From Pseudomonadota bacterium (GTDB lineage: Bacteria; Pseudomonadota; Alphaproteobacteria; Rhizobiales; Rhizobiaceae), in assembly GCA_023457435.1 (NCBI GenBank), contig JAEWLS010000015.1, forward strand, positions 1 to 64,000: a stretch of DNA of 64,000 nucleotides. Reading direction: 5' to 3'. The position numbers and the translations under genes were made by a program. The notes under the pieces are model-generated. The model was not told where the DNA came from and did no database searches. It saw nothing but the letters and a program-made list of their open reading frames with translations. Each line of letters starts with the position of its first letter. Positions within the stretch are counted from its first letter, which is position 1. Of this stretch, positions 24,534-33,095 are shown in pieces.

Positions 24534-24574
24534 GTCTCCAACGTAGATACAGCGCTACAGATGCTGTAGGAGAC
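24534..24574. promoter_or_regulatory. Nested inverted repeat upstream of mazE
   Basis: TACAGC (24548-24553) and GCTGTA (24563-24568) form an inner inverted repeat; GTCTCC (24534-24539) and GGAGAC (24569-24574) form an outer one. The element ends 7 bp before the mazE ATG and is a good candidate for the operator bound by the MazE-MazF complex. The outer right arm also serves as the ribosome binding site (GGAG). Confidence 0.5.
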
Positions 24575-24581
24575 GCATCCA

Positions 24582-24824
24582 ATGATCGCCGCCGTTGCAA
24601 AATGGGGGAACAGCTTGGCGCTGAGAATCCCAACCGCTTTTGCGCGCGAAATTGCCGTCCGCGAAGGCACTTCTGTCGAGATTTCTGTGACAAACGGTGC
24701 ACTTCTGGTGCGACCCGTTGATGAATCGATCGCTTATGACCTAGACGAACTTCTGTGCCAAATCACGGATGAAAATCGTCATGGCGAGATTGCCACTGGT
24801 CGGCCGGTCGGCAACGAGTTCTAA
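24582..24824 (+). CDS. mazE: MazE-like antitoxin (AbrB/SpoVT fold)
   Basis: The 80-residue protein has the swapped-hairpin AbrB pattern AVAKWGNSLALRIPTAFAREIAVREGTSVEISVTNGALLVRPVD in its first half and an acidic, likely disordered C-terminal tail (YDLDELLCQITDENRHGEIATGRPVGNEF, in part) that would cover MazF. GGAG lies upstream. The mazF gene overlaps its 3' end in another frame. The pair follows a transposase remnant and is A+T-richer than the flanking core genes, which suggests acquisition. Confidence 0.9.
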   Translation: MIAAVAKWGNSLALRIPTAFAREIAVREGTSVEISVTNGALLVRPVDESIAYDLDELLCQITDENRHGEIATGRPVGNEF

Positions 24825-25158
24825 AGAGCCTTACTGCCCTGAACAGTACGACGTAATTATAATCAGCTTCGATCCTCAGATGGGCCGCGAGCAAGCCGCG
24901 AGGCGCCCGGCCCTTGTGCTGTCGGCTTCGCGCTATAATTCAATCGCACGACTTTGCGTGCTCTGCCCAATCACGAACCAACCCAAGGGCTATCCCTTCG
25001 AGGTCGCCGTACCGGCGGGGCAAAAGACGACCGGCGTTGTGCTGGCGGATCAAGTCAAGAGCTTTGACTGGGATGCTCGCAACGCTGAATTTGTCGAGTC
25101 CCGTCCCGATCTGGCTCCTGACGTGCTCGCGAAGGCTCGCGCGATTCTCAGCCTCTGA
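24769..25158 (+). CDS. mazF: MazF-like endoribonuclease toxin
   Basis: The product is up to 129 residues long. The PemK/MazF core is clear: YDVIIISFDPQMGREQAARRPALVLSASRYN, LCVLCPITNQPKGYPFEVAVP, GVVLADQVKSFDW. It would cleave mRNA in the cytoplasm when MazE is degraded. The start is uncertain: ATG 24769 or ATG 24781, both overlapping mazE; family homology begins only at PYCPEQYDV. Reading the overlap suggests translational coupling to the antitoxin. Confidence 0.9.
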   Translation: MKIVMARLPLVGRSATSSKEPYCPEQYDVIIISFDPQMGREQAARRPALVLSASRYNSIARLCVLCPITNQPKGYPFEVAVPAGQKTTGVVLADQVKSFDWDARNAEFVESRPDLAPDVLAKARAILSL

Positions 25159-25262
25159 TCTCCAATTGAGACGCTACCGACGATCGGCCTGACTTGCAAA
25201 CGCCGCGCGAAGGTCTATGCGATAGTTCACATGTTAACCAGCACAGCGATCGGGCGCTGAAG

Positions 25263-26456
25263 ATGGCTGCGACAGCCCCTGCCCCGCGCATTATCACCCT
25301 GTTCGTCATTGCCGCAAGCGGTGCCGCGGCGACCAATCTATGCCTGCCGTCGCTGCCCAACATCGCGCAGCATTTCCAGGCGGACTACAGCCTCGTCCAG
25401 CTGCTTGTGCCGGGATACCTGATCTCGACGGCGATCCTGCAGCTCGTTGTGGGCCCGCTTTCGGACCGGTACGGCCGGCGACCGCTTGTGCTCGGCTGCA
25501 TGACGCTCTTCGTCATCGCTTCCATCGCTTCCGTCTTCGCGCCGTCCATCGAAGTCCTGCTCATGCTGCGCGTCGTGCAGGGCGCAGCCGCCGGGGGGAT
25601 GGTTCTGGCCCGGGCAATCGTGCGGGACACCGTCATTTCCGCGAACGACGCGGCCAGCCGCATCGGATACGTCACGATGGGAATGGCGATCATGCCGATG
25701 ATCGGCCCCGCGATCGGCGGTCTGCTCGACGAGGCTTTCGGATGGGAGTCGACGTTTCTGCTGATGGCGGCCTTCGGACTGTTCGCCTTCACCGTTGCCT
25801 GGTTCGACGTCGCGGAGACGAACCATAGCCGTTCGACGAGCATTCTTGCGCAGGTTCGAACCTACCCCCAGCTCGTGCGCAACATCAGGTTCTGGGGTTA
25901 CTCGATGACGGCGGGTCTGAGCTCCGGCGCATTTTTCGCTTTCCTCGGCGGGGGACCTTACGTCGCCACGGAGATGCTGGGCTTTCGTCCGTCGGAATAC
26001 GGCATCAACTTCGCGCTGATCTCCGGCGGTTACATGCTCGGCAATTTCATCTCCGGCCGCTTCTCGCGGCGCATCGGGCTGGACCGGATGGTCCTGATCG
26101 GCAACGTCATCGGGATCCTTGGAATGCTCGCCGGTACCGTCCTGACGCTGACCGGACACTTTTCGGCGATCGTGCTTTTTGCCGCGGCCGCCGCGACAGC
26201 ATTCGGGAACGGCCTTACCCTCCCGAACGCCAATGCGGGTATGGTCAGCGTCAACCCGCATCTGGCCGGCTCCGCTTCCGGGCTTGGCGGCGCGCTTCAG
26301 GTCACAGTCGGTGCAGGCATGGCCCTACTCGCCGGCGCGGTGATAGCCGGAGCATCGACCCCGCTACCGCTGTTCTATGTCATGCTCGCGTCGGTCGTGC
26401 TTGGCCTGGTCGCGAACTTGCTGCTCATCGGCAAGCCCGCAGCGGGGCGCAGCTGA
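25263..26456 (+). CDS. MFS multidrug efflux transporter (Bcr/CflA type)
   Basis: The 397-residue membrane protein has twelve predicted helices. Motif A between helices 2 and 3 is GPLSDRYGRRPLVLG, and the Bcr/CflA pattern follows: CLPSLPNIAQHFQADYSLVQLLVPGYLISTAILQLVVGPLSDR and the RVVQGAAAGGMVLARAIVRD stretch. It likely exports drugs or metabolites with protons. ATG 25263 was chosen since the TTG at 25194 would add an unlikely N-terminus. It is followed by mobA 3 bp downstream. Confidence 0.92.
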   Translation: MAATAPAPRIITLFVIAASGAAATNLCLPSLPNIAQHFQADYSLVQLLVPGYLISTAILQLVVGPLSDRYGRRPLVLGCMTLFVIASIASVFAPSIEVLLMLRVVQGAAAGGMVLARAIVRDTVISANDAASRIGYVTMGMAIMPMIGPAIGGLLDEAFGWESTFLLMAAFGLFAFTVAWFDVAETNHSRSTSILAQVRTYPQLVRNIRFWGYSMTAGLSSGAFFAFLGGGPYVATEMLGFRPSEYGINFALISGGYMLGNFISGRFSRRIGLDRMVLIGNVIGILGMLAGTVLTLTGHFSAIVLFAAAAATAFGNGLTLPNANAGMVSVNPHLAGSASGLGGALQVTVGAGMALLAGAVIAGASTPLPLFYVMLASVVLGLVANLLLIGKPAAGRS

Positions 26457-26459
26457 GCG

Positions 26460-27047
26460 TTGCGAACCGTCGGTCTCATCCTCGCAGGCGGGCGATCGCG
26501 GCGGATGGGCGGCGGCGACAAGTTTCTAGTCGACCTCTGCGGCCGGCCGCTGATCGAGCATGTCATCGAGCGGCTACGCCCGCAGGTCGACGCGCTGGCG
26601 ATCAGCGCCAACGGCGATCCGTCCCGTATTCCCTCGGAATTCCCCATCGTGCCTGACACGGCGCCGTCGCGGGGGCCGCTATCGGGGCTGCGCGCCGGGC
26701 TTCTGTGGGCGCGAGACGTTCGGGGCACCACGCACCTCGTTACAAGTGCGGCCGATACTCCGTTCTTGCCCAAGGATCTGGTTGCAAGGCTGCACGCGGC
26801 AGGTGCCGATCGCGTCGCGCTGGCTTGCTCGGGTGGAAGAAGGCATCCCACCTTTGGACTTTGGCGCGTCGACGTTATCGACGAACTGGAGGCCTTCCTG
26901 GTGGCGCAATCGCAGGACCGTGTCTCGGACTTCGCGGCCCGGTGCGGCGCCGTTGACGTCGATTTCGATGACGACGATGCGTTCTTCAACATCAACACGC
27001 CCCAGGACCTTGCGGCAGCGCGGGCGAGACTCCTCGGCAAAAGCTGA
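26460..27047 (+). CDS. mobA: Molybdenum cofactor guanylyltransferase
   Basis: This 195-residue enzyme adds GMP to molybdopterin. The nucleotide-binding motif VGLILAGGRSRRMGGGDKFLV is at the very N-terminus, followed by PDTAPSRGPLSGLRAG and AADTPFLP. The only start codon that keeps the motif intact is TTG 26460, since the next ATG falls inside it. The gene follows the MFS transporter by 3 bp and may be translated by coupling. Together with moaA it places two steps of Moco synthesis in this window. Confidence 0.93.
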   Translation: MRTVGLILAGGRSRRMGGGDKFLVDLCGRPLIEHVIERLRPQVDALAISANGDPSRIPSEFPIVPDTAPSRGPLSGLRAGLLWARDVRGTTHLVTSAADTPFLPKDLVARLHAAGADRVALACSGGRRHPTFGLWRVDVIDELEAFLVAQSQDRVSDFAARCGAVDVDFDDDDAFFNINTPQDLAAARARLLGKS

Positions 27048-27183
27048 CGGCAAGCAGCGTAAGGCGCCGGATACGTGTTGCGTTGTGCCGTGCAACAATG
27101 AAAATATCATCCCTTATGGGGGCCGGCTCCCACCGGCCCGGAACTGAGCTGCCTTGATGCAGCCTTTCAGAGAGGACACACGT

Positions 27184-27963
27184 ATGTACATCACGAAGCG
27201 CACCGTTCTCGCCGCCGCGGTTGCGGTCATGGCGTTCGGCGTAGGTTCGGCTGCCGCGCAGACGAAGCTGCGCATCGGTACCGAAGGCGCATACCCTCCG
27301 TTCAACAGCCTGACTGCCGACGGCAAGCTGGAAGGGTTCGACATCGATATCGCCAAGGCGCTTTGCGAAGAGATGAAGGTCGAGTGCGAATTCATCACGC
27401 AGGACTGGGATGGGATCATTCCGGCGCTGCAGGCCGGCAAGTTCGACGCCATCATCGCTTCCATGTCGATCACCGACGAGCGCAAGAAGCAGGTCGATTT
27501 CACCCACAAGTACTACAACACGCCGCCGGCGATCGCTGTACCGAAGGACAGCGACATCAAGGGCGTCACCAAGGCTGACCTGGCTGGCAAGACGATCGGC
27601 GTGCAGGGCTCGACGAGCCACTCCAACTATGCGGAAGCGACCTATACCGACAGCGAGATCCGGGGGTACCCGACCGCCGACGAGTACAAGCTCGATCTGG
27701 TCAATGGCCGCATCGATGCCGTCAATGACGACATCGTCGTCTTGTCGGACTGGCTGGCAACCCCGGACGGTGCGTGTTGCCGGATCGCCGGGACGATCAC
27801 GCCGGTGATCGAGTTCCACGGGGAAGGCGCGGGCATCGCCATTCGCAAGGGCGAGACCGAACTCGCCGCGAAGTTCAACGCGGCGATCGACGCGATCCGC
27901 GCAAACGGAAAATACAAGGAAATCAACGACAAGTACTTCTCGTTCGACGCTTATGGCGGCTGA
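27184..27963 (+). CDS. Polar amino-acid ABC transporter, periplasmic binding protein
   Basis: The 259-residue protein has a signal peptide (MYITKRTVLAAAVAVMAFG, cleavage near AAAQ) and the family-3 solute-binding fold: LRIGTEGAYPPFNSLTADGKLEGFDIDIAKALC, then FDAIIASMSITDERKKQVDFTHKYY. The pattern resembles lysine/arginine/ornithine or octopine/histidine binders. ATG 27184 has AGAGAGG upstream. Two permease genes follow; no ATPase gene of this system is in the window. Upstream, an inverted repeat GTTGC (27077) with GCAAC (27092) and a GC-rich hairpin near 27120-27143 are visible. Confidence 0.93.
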   Translation: MYITKRTVLAAAVAVMAFGVGSAAAQTKLRIGTEGAYPPFNSLTADGKLEGFDIDIAKALCEEMKVECEFITQDWDGIIPALQAGKFDAIIASMSITDERKKQVDFTHKYYNTPPAIAVPKDSDIKGVTKADLAGKTIGVQGSTSHSNYAEATYTDSEIRGYPTADEYKLDLVNGRIDAVNDDIVVLSDWLATPDGACCRIAGTITPVIEFHGEGAGIAIRKGETELAAKFNAAIDAIRANGKYKEINDKYFSFDAYGG

Positions 27964-28036
27964 TCGGCCGAACTGAGACGCGCTGCGGGCGGCCTGTCGC
28001 CCGCAGCATAATCCGCAGCTCGAAACTGACGGCCGC

Positions 28037-28750
28037 ATGGACAGTACGCTCGGACTGCTCAGTTTCGGCGCCGCCGGGTGGGGCGATGAAATCGCCTCCG
28101 GCGTTTTGGTGACAGTGTCGCTGGCACTGGCAACGGTACCGTTCGGCCTTGCTGCCGGCTTCCTCATCGCGCTGGGCAAGAAGTCCGAAGAGCCGTCGCT
28201 GCGCATCGCAGCGAACATCTACACCACGATCTTCCGCGGCCTGCCCGAACTCCTCACGCTGTTCATCATCTACTACGGCGGACAAATCGCTCTCCAGCAT
28301 GCGGTGCGGCTGTTCGATCCGTCGGCGAGCATGGAGATCAACAGCTTCGTCGCCGGCATGATTGCCGTGGGCGTCGTCTTCTCGTCCTACGCCAGCGAGG
28401 TCTTCCTCTCGGCTTTCCGGGTCATCCCTCGCGGCCAGTACGAAGGCGGTTACGCCGTCGGCCTGACCAACTGGCAGACAATGCGCCTCGTGATCCTGCC
28501 GCAGCTGATCCGCATCGCGCTTCCGGGGCTGTCGAACCTCTGGCTCATTCTGGTGAAGGACACCGCGCTCGTTTCCGTCGTCGGACTCGCGGACATCGTG
28601 CGCCAGACCGGAATTGCGGCAAGGGTCACGAAGGAAGCGTTCCTCTTCTACGGCGTCGCGTGCCTGATCTACCTGCTGCTGGCGGTCCTCTCGTCGATCG
28701 CCTTCGCAGCGATCGAGCGGCGCGTCGGCAGCGAGGTGCCGGCCCGATGA
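28037..28750 (+). CDS. Amino-acid ABC transporter permease (HisQ type)
   Basis: The 237-residue membrane protein has about five helices and the HisMQ signature: FRGLPELLTLFIIYYGGQ and the EAA-like loop YEGGYAVGLTNWQTMRLVILPQLIRIALPGL. It would form a heterodimeric channel with the next gene product. Its stop codon overlaps the start of the second permease (ATGA). The binding-protein gene lies 73 bp upstream. Confidence 0.93.
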   Translation: MDSTLGLLSFGAAGWGDEIASGVLVTVSLALATVPFGLAAGFLIALGKKSEEPSLRIAANIYTTIFRGLPELLTLFIIYYGGQIALQHAVRLFDPSASMEINSFVAGMIAVGVVFSSYASEVFLSAFRVIPRGQYEGGYAVGLTNWQTMRLVILPQLIRIALPGLSNLWLILVKDTALVSVVGLADIVRQTGIAARVTKEAFLFYGVACLIYLLLAVLSSIAFAAIERRVGSEVPAR

Positions 28751-29565
28751 GTGCGGCCGACGACACGATGCGGCCGCCTCCAGCGCTCCGTCGGTGGAAC
28801 CGGCAGCGAATCGCTGGCCATATCCTCGTCGCCGTGTGGGTGCTTCTCGGTGTCGCGCTCGTCGCCTATCTCTTCCTTGGCTGGAACGGTGAGCTGGTCG
28901 CGCGCTATGCGCCGGCCTATCTGTCGGGCCTCGGCGTGACCGTAACGCTGGTCGGCATTTCGGTGGCTCTCGGAGCCGTGCTTTCGGCGCCCATCGCCTA
29001 CGCGCGCAACTCGCGCAATCCGCTGGTCGCGGCGCCGGCCTTCGCCTACGTCTATTTCTTTCGCGGCACGCCGCTCCTGGCTCAGACCTTCCTCGTCTAC
29101 TACGGGATCGGCTCGTTCAGGCCGCAGCTCGAAGCAATCGGCCTCTGGGTGTTCTTTCGCGAGGCCTGGTACTGCGCCATCCTCGCCTTCACCCTGAACA
29201 CGGCGGCCTACCAGGCCGAGATCCTGCGCGGTGCCGTCGCGAGCGTGCCTCGCGGCCAATGGGAAGGCGCAGCTTCGCTCGGACTTCACAAGGCCCTGAC
29301 GTTTCGCAAGGTCATCCTGCCGCAGGCGATGATCGTGGCGCTTCGCCCGTACGGCAACGAGATCATCCTGATGATCAAGGGGTCCGCGATCGTCGCGATC
29401 ATCACCGTCTACGACCTGATGGGCGAGACGCGCCGCGCCTTCTCGCGGAGCTTCGATTTCCAGACTTACATCTGGGCCGCAATCATCTACCTGGTGATTG
29501 TCGAGACGCTGCGCATCGGCGTCGATCGCATCGAAAAAATCCTCACACGCCACCTGCGCCGCTGA
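28747..29565 (+). CDS. Amino-acid ABC transporter permease (HisM type)
   Basis: The 272-residue protein starts at the ATG that overlaps the stop of the previous permease. It has an N-terminal cytoplasmic stretch, several helices, the YFFRGTPLLAQTFLVYYGIG segment and the EAA loop WEGAASLGLHKALTFRKVILPQAMIVALRPYGNE. It pairs with the HisQ-type permease in the inner membrane. A cognate ATPase is not in the vicinity, so it must be encoded elsewhere or shared. Confidence 0.93.
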   Translation: MSAADDTMRPPPALRRWNRQRIAGHILVAVWVLLGVALVAYLFLGWNGELVARYAPAYLSGLGVTVTLVGISVALGAVLSAPIAYARNSRNPLVAAPAFAYVYFFRGTPLLAQTFLVYYGIGSFRPQLEAIGLWVFFREAWYCAILAFTLNTAAYQAEILRGAVASVPRGQWEGAASLGLHKALTFRKVILPQAMIVALRPYGNEIILMIKGSAIVAIITVYDLMGETRRAFSRSFDFQTYIWAAIIYLVIVETLRIGVDRIEKILTRHLRR

Positions 29566-29603
29566 GCTATTCAACCGGCGCAACAAACAGAAGGGAGGCC
29601 CGC

Positions 29604-30473
29604 ATGGCCAAAGTCGCATTTATCGGTCTCGGGGTCATGGGCTATCCGATGGCCGGCCACCTGAAGGCCAAGGGCGGTCACGACGTGACCGTCTACAACC
29701 GCACGAGGGACAAAGCCGAGAAGTGGGTGGCGCAGTATGGCGGCGCGCTCGCGGCGACGCCCGCGGAGGCAGCGAAGGACTGCGACTTCGTGTTTGCCTG
29801 TGTCGGCGCCGACAAGGATCTGCGCGAAGTGACGACCGGCCCGAACGGCGCCTTCTCGACCATGAGGCGCGACGCGGTCTTCGTCGACAACACGACCGCT
29901 TCGGCGGAGGTCGCACGCGAACTCGCGGAGGAGGCGAAGAAGCGCGGCTTCCACTTCCTCGACGCGCCCGTTTCCGGCGGTCAGGCGGGTGCCGAGAACG
30001 GCGTCCTCACGGTGATGGTCGGCGGCGAGCCGGAGGTCCTGGATCGCGCCAGGCCGGTGATCGAGTCCTACGCGCGCATGGTCGGGCTGATGGGCGGCGC
30101 CGGCGCGGGCCAGCTCGCCAAGATGGTCAACCAGATTTGCATCGCCGGCCTCGTGCAGGGTCTTTCCGAAGGCATCCACTTCGGCAAGAAGGCCGGCCTC
30201 GACCTCGAGAAGGTGTTCGCGGTAATCTCCAAGGGCGCCGCCGGCTCGTGGCAGATGGAGAACCGCCACAAATCCATGCTCGCCGCCGACTACAGCTTCG
30301 GCTTCGCGGTGAACTGGCTGCGCAAGGATCTCGGACTCTGCCTGTCGGAGGCGAACCGCAACGGCTCGTCGCTGCCCGTCACCGCGCTGATCGACCAGTT
30401 CTACAAGGAGATCCAGGGCATGGGCGGCGGCCGCTGGGATTCCTCGTCCTTGCTGGCGCGCCTGGAGCGCTAG
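29604..30473 (+). CDS. NAD(P)-dependent oxidoreductase, 3-hydroxyisobutyrate dehydrogenase family
   Basis: This 289-residue beta-hydroxyacid dehydrogenase has the Rossmann motif AFIGLGVMGYPMAGHL at the N-terminus, the substrate-binding DAPVSGGQAGAENG around residue 120 and the catalytic-lysine segment GAGQLAKMVNQI near residue 170. Substrates of close relatives include 3-hydroxyisobutyrate, tartronate semialdehyde and succinic semialdehyde; I cannot pick one. A strong ribosome binding site AAGGGAGG precedes ATG 29604. It follows the ABC permeases by 38 bp. Confidence 0.92.
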   Translation: MAKVAFIGLGVMGYPMAGHLKAKGGHDVTVYNRTRDKAEKWVAQYGGALAATPAEAAKDCDFVFACVGADKDLREVTTGPNGAFSTMRRDAVFVDNTTASAEVARELAEEAKKRGFHFLDAPVSGGQAGAENGVLTVMVGGEPEVLDRARPVIESYARMVGLMGGAGAGQLAKMVNQICIAGLVQGLSEGIHFGKKAGLDLEKVFAVISKGAAGSWQMENRHKSMLAADYSFGFAVNWLRKDLGLCLSEANRNGSSLPVTALIDQFYKEIQGMGGGRWDSSSLLARLER

Positions 30474-30480
30474 TCGCGCC

Positions 30481-31185
30481 GTGCTTTCGGCATCGTCCAG
30501 CGCGGCCGATGTCGTCGAACACCTTCGCGCGATGACCTCCGAGGAGAACCGCGCCGGCATGGCGCGGTTCGGCATCAACGCCGGCCGCGCCTTCGGGGTC
30601 TCCAATGCCGAGCTGCGGCCGCTGGCGCGGGCACTCGGCAGGAACAACGCTCGCGCCACGGAGCTTTGGCAAAGCGGCTGGCGCGAGGCGCGGCTCGTCG
30701 CCGCCTTCAGCGCGGATCCCAGGCAGTTTTCGGCCGCGGAGGCGCGGCGCTGGGCGGCGGACTTCGATTCGTGGGAGATCGTCGACAGCGTCTCGGCGCT
30801 GTTCGTCGATGCCGGCCTCCTCGACCTCATCCCCGACTTTGCCGCCGACGAACGGGAGTTCGTGCGCCGGTCCGCATTCGCAATGATCGCGTGGGCCGCC
30901 GTCCACCTGAAGCGGGAGCCGGATGCGACGTTCGCGGCCTATCTGCCGATCATCCGCCGTTACGCGACCGACCCGCGCAACTTCGTCAGGAAGGCCGTGA
31001 ACTGGGCGTTGCGGCAGGTCGGGAAGCGCTCGGCCGGTCTTCACGCGCCCGCGCTGGCGCTGGCCCGAGAACTTGCCGCTTCGGATGACGGCACGGCGCG
31101 CTGGATCGGCAAGGACGCCGTGCGCGAACTGAGCGATCCCCGGCAGCTGGAGAGATTGGCGAAGAAGGCCGGCAAGCGGCGCTAG
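30481..31185 (+). CDS. DNA alkylation repair protein (AlkD-like HEAT repeats)
   Basis: The 234-residue, mostly helical protein resembles the AlkC/AlkD-like family of alkylpurine glycosylases: GMARFGINAGRAFGVSNAELRPLARALG, ARLVAAFSADP, WEIVDSVSALFVDAG, then FVRRSAFAMIAWAAVHLK and YATDPRNFVRKAVNWALRQVGKRS. The last segment is the conserved DNA-contact repeat. Start is GTG at 30481, 7 bp after the oxidoreductase. Its 3' end overlaps the convergent Lrp gene by 4 bp. Confidence 0.9.
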   Translation: MLSASSSAADVVEHLRAMTSEENRAGMARFGINAGRAFGVSNAELRPLARALGRNNARATELWQSGWREARLVAAFSADPRQFSAAEARRWAADFDSWEIVDSVSALFVDAGLLDLIPDFAADEREFVRRSAFAMIAWAAVHLKREPDATFAAYLPIIRRYATDPRNFVRKAVNWALRQVGKRSAGLHAPALALARELAASDDGTARWIGKDAVRELSDPRQLERLAKKAGKRR

Positions 31186-31670
31186 GCCCCGCGGTCGTTG
31201 TCCTTGTCCAGCACCAGGTAGTCGAGCGGTAGCTCCGTCGTGTACTTGATCTGCTCCATGGCGAAGCTCGACGAGACGTCACGGATCTCGATCTTCTGGA
31301 TCAGCTTCTTGTAGAAGGCGTCGTAGGCGGCGATATCCGGCACCACGACACGCAGCAGATAGTCGACGTCGCCGCTCATCCGGTAGAATTCGACGACCTC
31401 CGGAAACTCCTGCACGACCTCGGAGAACCGGCGGAGCCATTCGACGCTGTGAGACGACGTGCGGATCGAGACGAAAACGGTGACGCGCGCGTTGATCTTG
31501 ACGGGGTCGAGCACCGCGACCCGGCGCCTGATGACGCCATCCTCCTCGAGCTTCTGGATGCGCCTCCAGCAGGGCGTCGTCGAAAGCCCGACCTTCTTGG
31601 CGACGTCGGCCACGGCCAGCGTCGCGTCCTCCTGCAACAGGCGCAGTATCTTGCGGTCCAGGCGGTCCAT
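31182..31670 (-). CDS. Lrp/AsnC family transcriptional regulator
   Basis: From ATG 31670 the product has 162 residues: MDRLDRKILRLLQEDATLAVADVAKKVGLSTTPCWRRIQKLEEDGVIRRRVAVLDP is the helix-turn-helix, and the RAM ligand domain follows (VPDIAAYDAFYKKLIQKIE...SSFAMEQIKYTTELPL). The TTPCWRRI recognition helix is of the Lrp/BkdR-like subgroup. Upstream in-frame starts at 31697 or 31724 are possible but not family-like. Target genes are unknown; the GST gene lies upstream on the same strand. Confidence 0.92.
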   Translation of the reverse strand: MDRLDRKILRLLQEDATLAVADVAKKVGLSTTPCWRRIQKLEEDGVIRRRVAVLDPVKINARVTVFVSIRTSSHSVEWLRRFSEVVQEFPEVVEFYRMSGDVDYLLRVVVPDIAAYDAFYKKLIQKIEIRDVSSSFAMEQIKYTTELPLDYLVLDKDNDRGA

Positions 31671-31780
31671 TGCGGTCTCCGGAGAATGCTGTGCCATGTA
31701 GGCAAGGCTCATACCGAGACGCAAGAATGAAATGACGGCCTATGGCACCATTCTGGGTACAATTTTCTAACGGCGCCCAG

Positions 31781-32392
31781 TTAGGCGTCGGCGCTGGGCC
31801 GCGTCCGCAGCCCATCGTACCAGCGCCGCACGTTCCGGAGGTGTTCAGGCACGGCGATGCGCGCAGGCTTCATGAAGTCCATCGCCACAAGACCCGTGAT
31901 GTCGGCGATAGAGAATTCGTCGCCAGCCACGAACTCGCGGTCGGTCAGCTCCTCGTCGAGCAGGCTGAGGAATTCCAGCGCCTTCGGCTTGTTCGATTCT
32001 CCGAACTCCGGAAACTGCGGCACTTCCCACTCTTTCATCGCCGGATGGATGTGGCGGAACGCGTTGGCGACGTGCGCCATGAAAACGAGTTCCATGCGCC
32101 GCTGCCACATCTCGACCTTCGCCTTGCCCAGAGCGCCGCGGCCGAAGAGCGCCGGCTCTGGATGCAACTCCTCGAAGTAGCGCGAGATCGCCACCGTTTC
32201 GGTCAGCACGGTGCCGTCGTCGAGCACCAGCACGGGCAGGCGACGAAGCGGATTGAGACTCGCGACTTCTTGCGATCGATGGCCCATCGCCCCCATGTCG
32301 ACTGGTACGGTCGGAACCTCGATGCCCTTTTCGGCGAGGAAGATGCGTACGCGGCGCGGGTTCGGAGCGCGGCCGCCATCGTAGAGCTTCAT
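31781..32392 (-). CDS. Glutathione S-transferase family protein
   Basis: The 203-residue protein has an N-terminal thioredoxin-like domain (MKLYDGGRAPNPRRVRIFLAEKGIEVPTVPVDMG, with Ser/Asn rather than Cys near the glutathione site, then LPVLVLDDGTVLTETVAISRYFEE) and a helical C-terminal domain. Serine/tyrosine-type bacterial GSTs detoxify electrophiles or act as stress proteins. The thermonuclease-like gene lies 15 bp upstream on the same strand, so they may share a transcript. Confidence 0.92.
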   Translation of the reverse strand: MKLYDGGRAPNPRRVRIFLAEKGIEVPTVPVDMGAMGHRSQEVASLNPLRRLPVLVLDDGTVLTETVAISRYFEELHPEPALFGRGALGKAKVEMWQRRMELVFMAHVANAFRHIHPAMKEWEVPQFPEFGESNKPKALEFLSLLDEELTDREFVAGDEFSIADITGLVAMDFMKPARIAVPEHLRNVRRWYDGLRTRPSADA

Positions 32393-32407
32393 CGAACGCT
32401 TCCTCCT

Positions 32408-33022
32408 CTACCTGCCGGCAACAAGCTGCCGCACGAGATCGATGACATACTGGAGCCAGCCATGCGGCCGGTCGAGTGCTTCGCCCCTGCCCGCGCGCCA
32501 GTCGGCGGGAGATGCGAACTCGCCTTGCCAGGCGCCGCGCTTTGCACGGCGCGCCGCATTTTCTTCGCGTTCGAAATCTCCATAGGCGATTGCCCAGCCG
32601 GTCGACACGAGCGACGCATTCAGTTCGCCGCAAACCGCAACGAGGCGCCGATAGCGGTCGAAGGTGCGGCCGCGGCATTCCGCGGTTCGGCCGGACATCA
32701 GCTTCACCAGAGCGGCACGCGCTTCCGCGCCGCAGTCGTATTCTTTGCCCTGCCGGCGGCACGATTGGCCGAGCTCGAAAGCATCTATCCCGCGCAGTCG
32801 AATGCGCTGACGGGCGACCTCGATAGTGTCTCCGTCAATCACTGTCGGAACGCCGCTCACCGTGCGCACAGAAACCGCTTCGAGACGCACGACGAGTAGC
32901 GCGCACAGACCGAACAGCAGGGCAACGAGCGCCCAGTCGATGACGCTGCGAGGCCGCGAGCGGCGGACGAACGCAGCTTGCTTTCGGGTGCCGGCGCGGC
33001 CGCTAGCAGACCGCAACGACAC
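32408..33022 (-). CDS. Membrane-anchored thermonuclease-like protein (SNase fold)
   Basis: The 204-residue product starts with GTG 33022, has a basic N-terminus and one hydrophobic anchor (WALVALLFGLCALLVV). The nuclease domain shows VIDGDTIEVARQRIRLRGIDAFELGQ and RTAECRGRTFDRYRRLVAVC; the catalytic pattern D-T...R...E...R of staphylococcal nuclease is recognisable. It probably works in the periplasm on nucleic acids. The exact start is uncertain, as no other ATG precedes the domain. Confidence 0.85.
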   Translation of the reverse strand: MSLRSASGRAGTRKQAAFVRRSRPRSVIDWALVALLFGLCALLVVRLEAVSVRTVSGVPTVIDGDTIEVARQRIRLRGIDAFELGQSCRRQGKEYDCGAEARAALVKLMSGRTAECRGRTFDRYRRLVAVCGELNASLVSTGWAIAYGDFEREENAARRAKRGAWQGEFASPADWRAGRGEALDRPHGWLQYVIDLVRQLVAGR

Positions 33023-33095
33023 GGCTCGCAGAAGGGACCATTAACCATTCCGATCTACCCTCCGCGAGGGCAATTTCGCGCGAAAAAACCGGCAG

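Noticed and set aside
27077..27096. GTTGC-N10-GCAAC inverted repeat before the ABC binding-protein gene
   Set aside because: Arms are only 5 bp and no known regulator fits, so I mention it in the gene entry but do not call it an operator.
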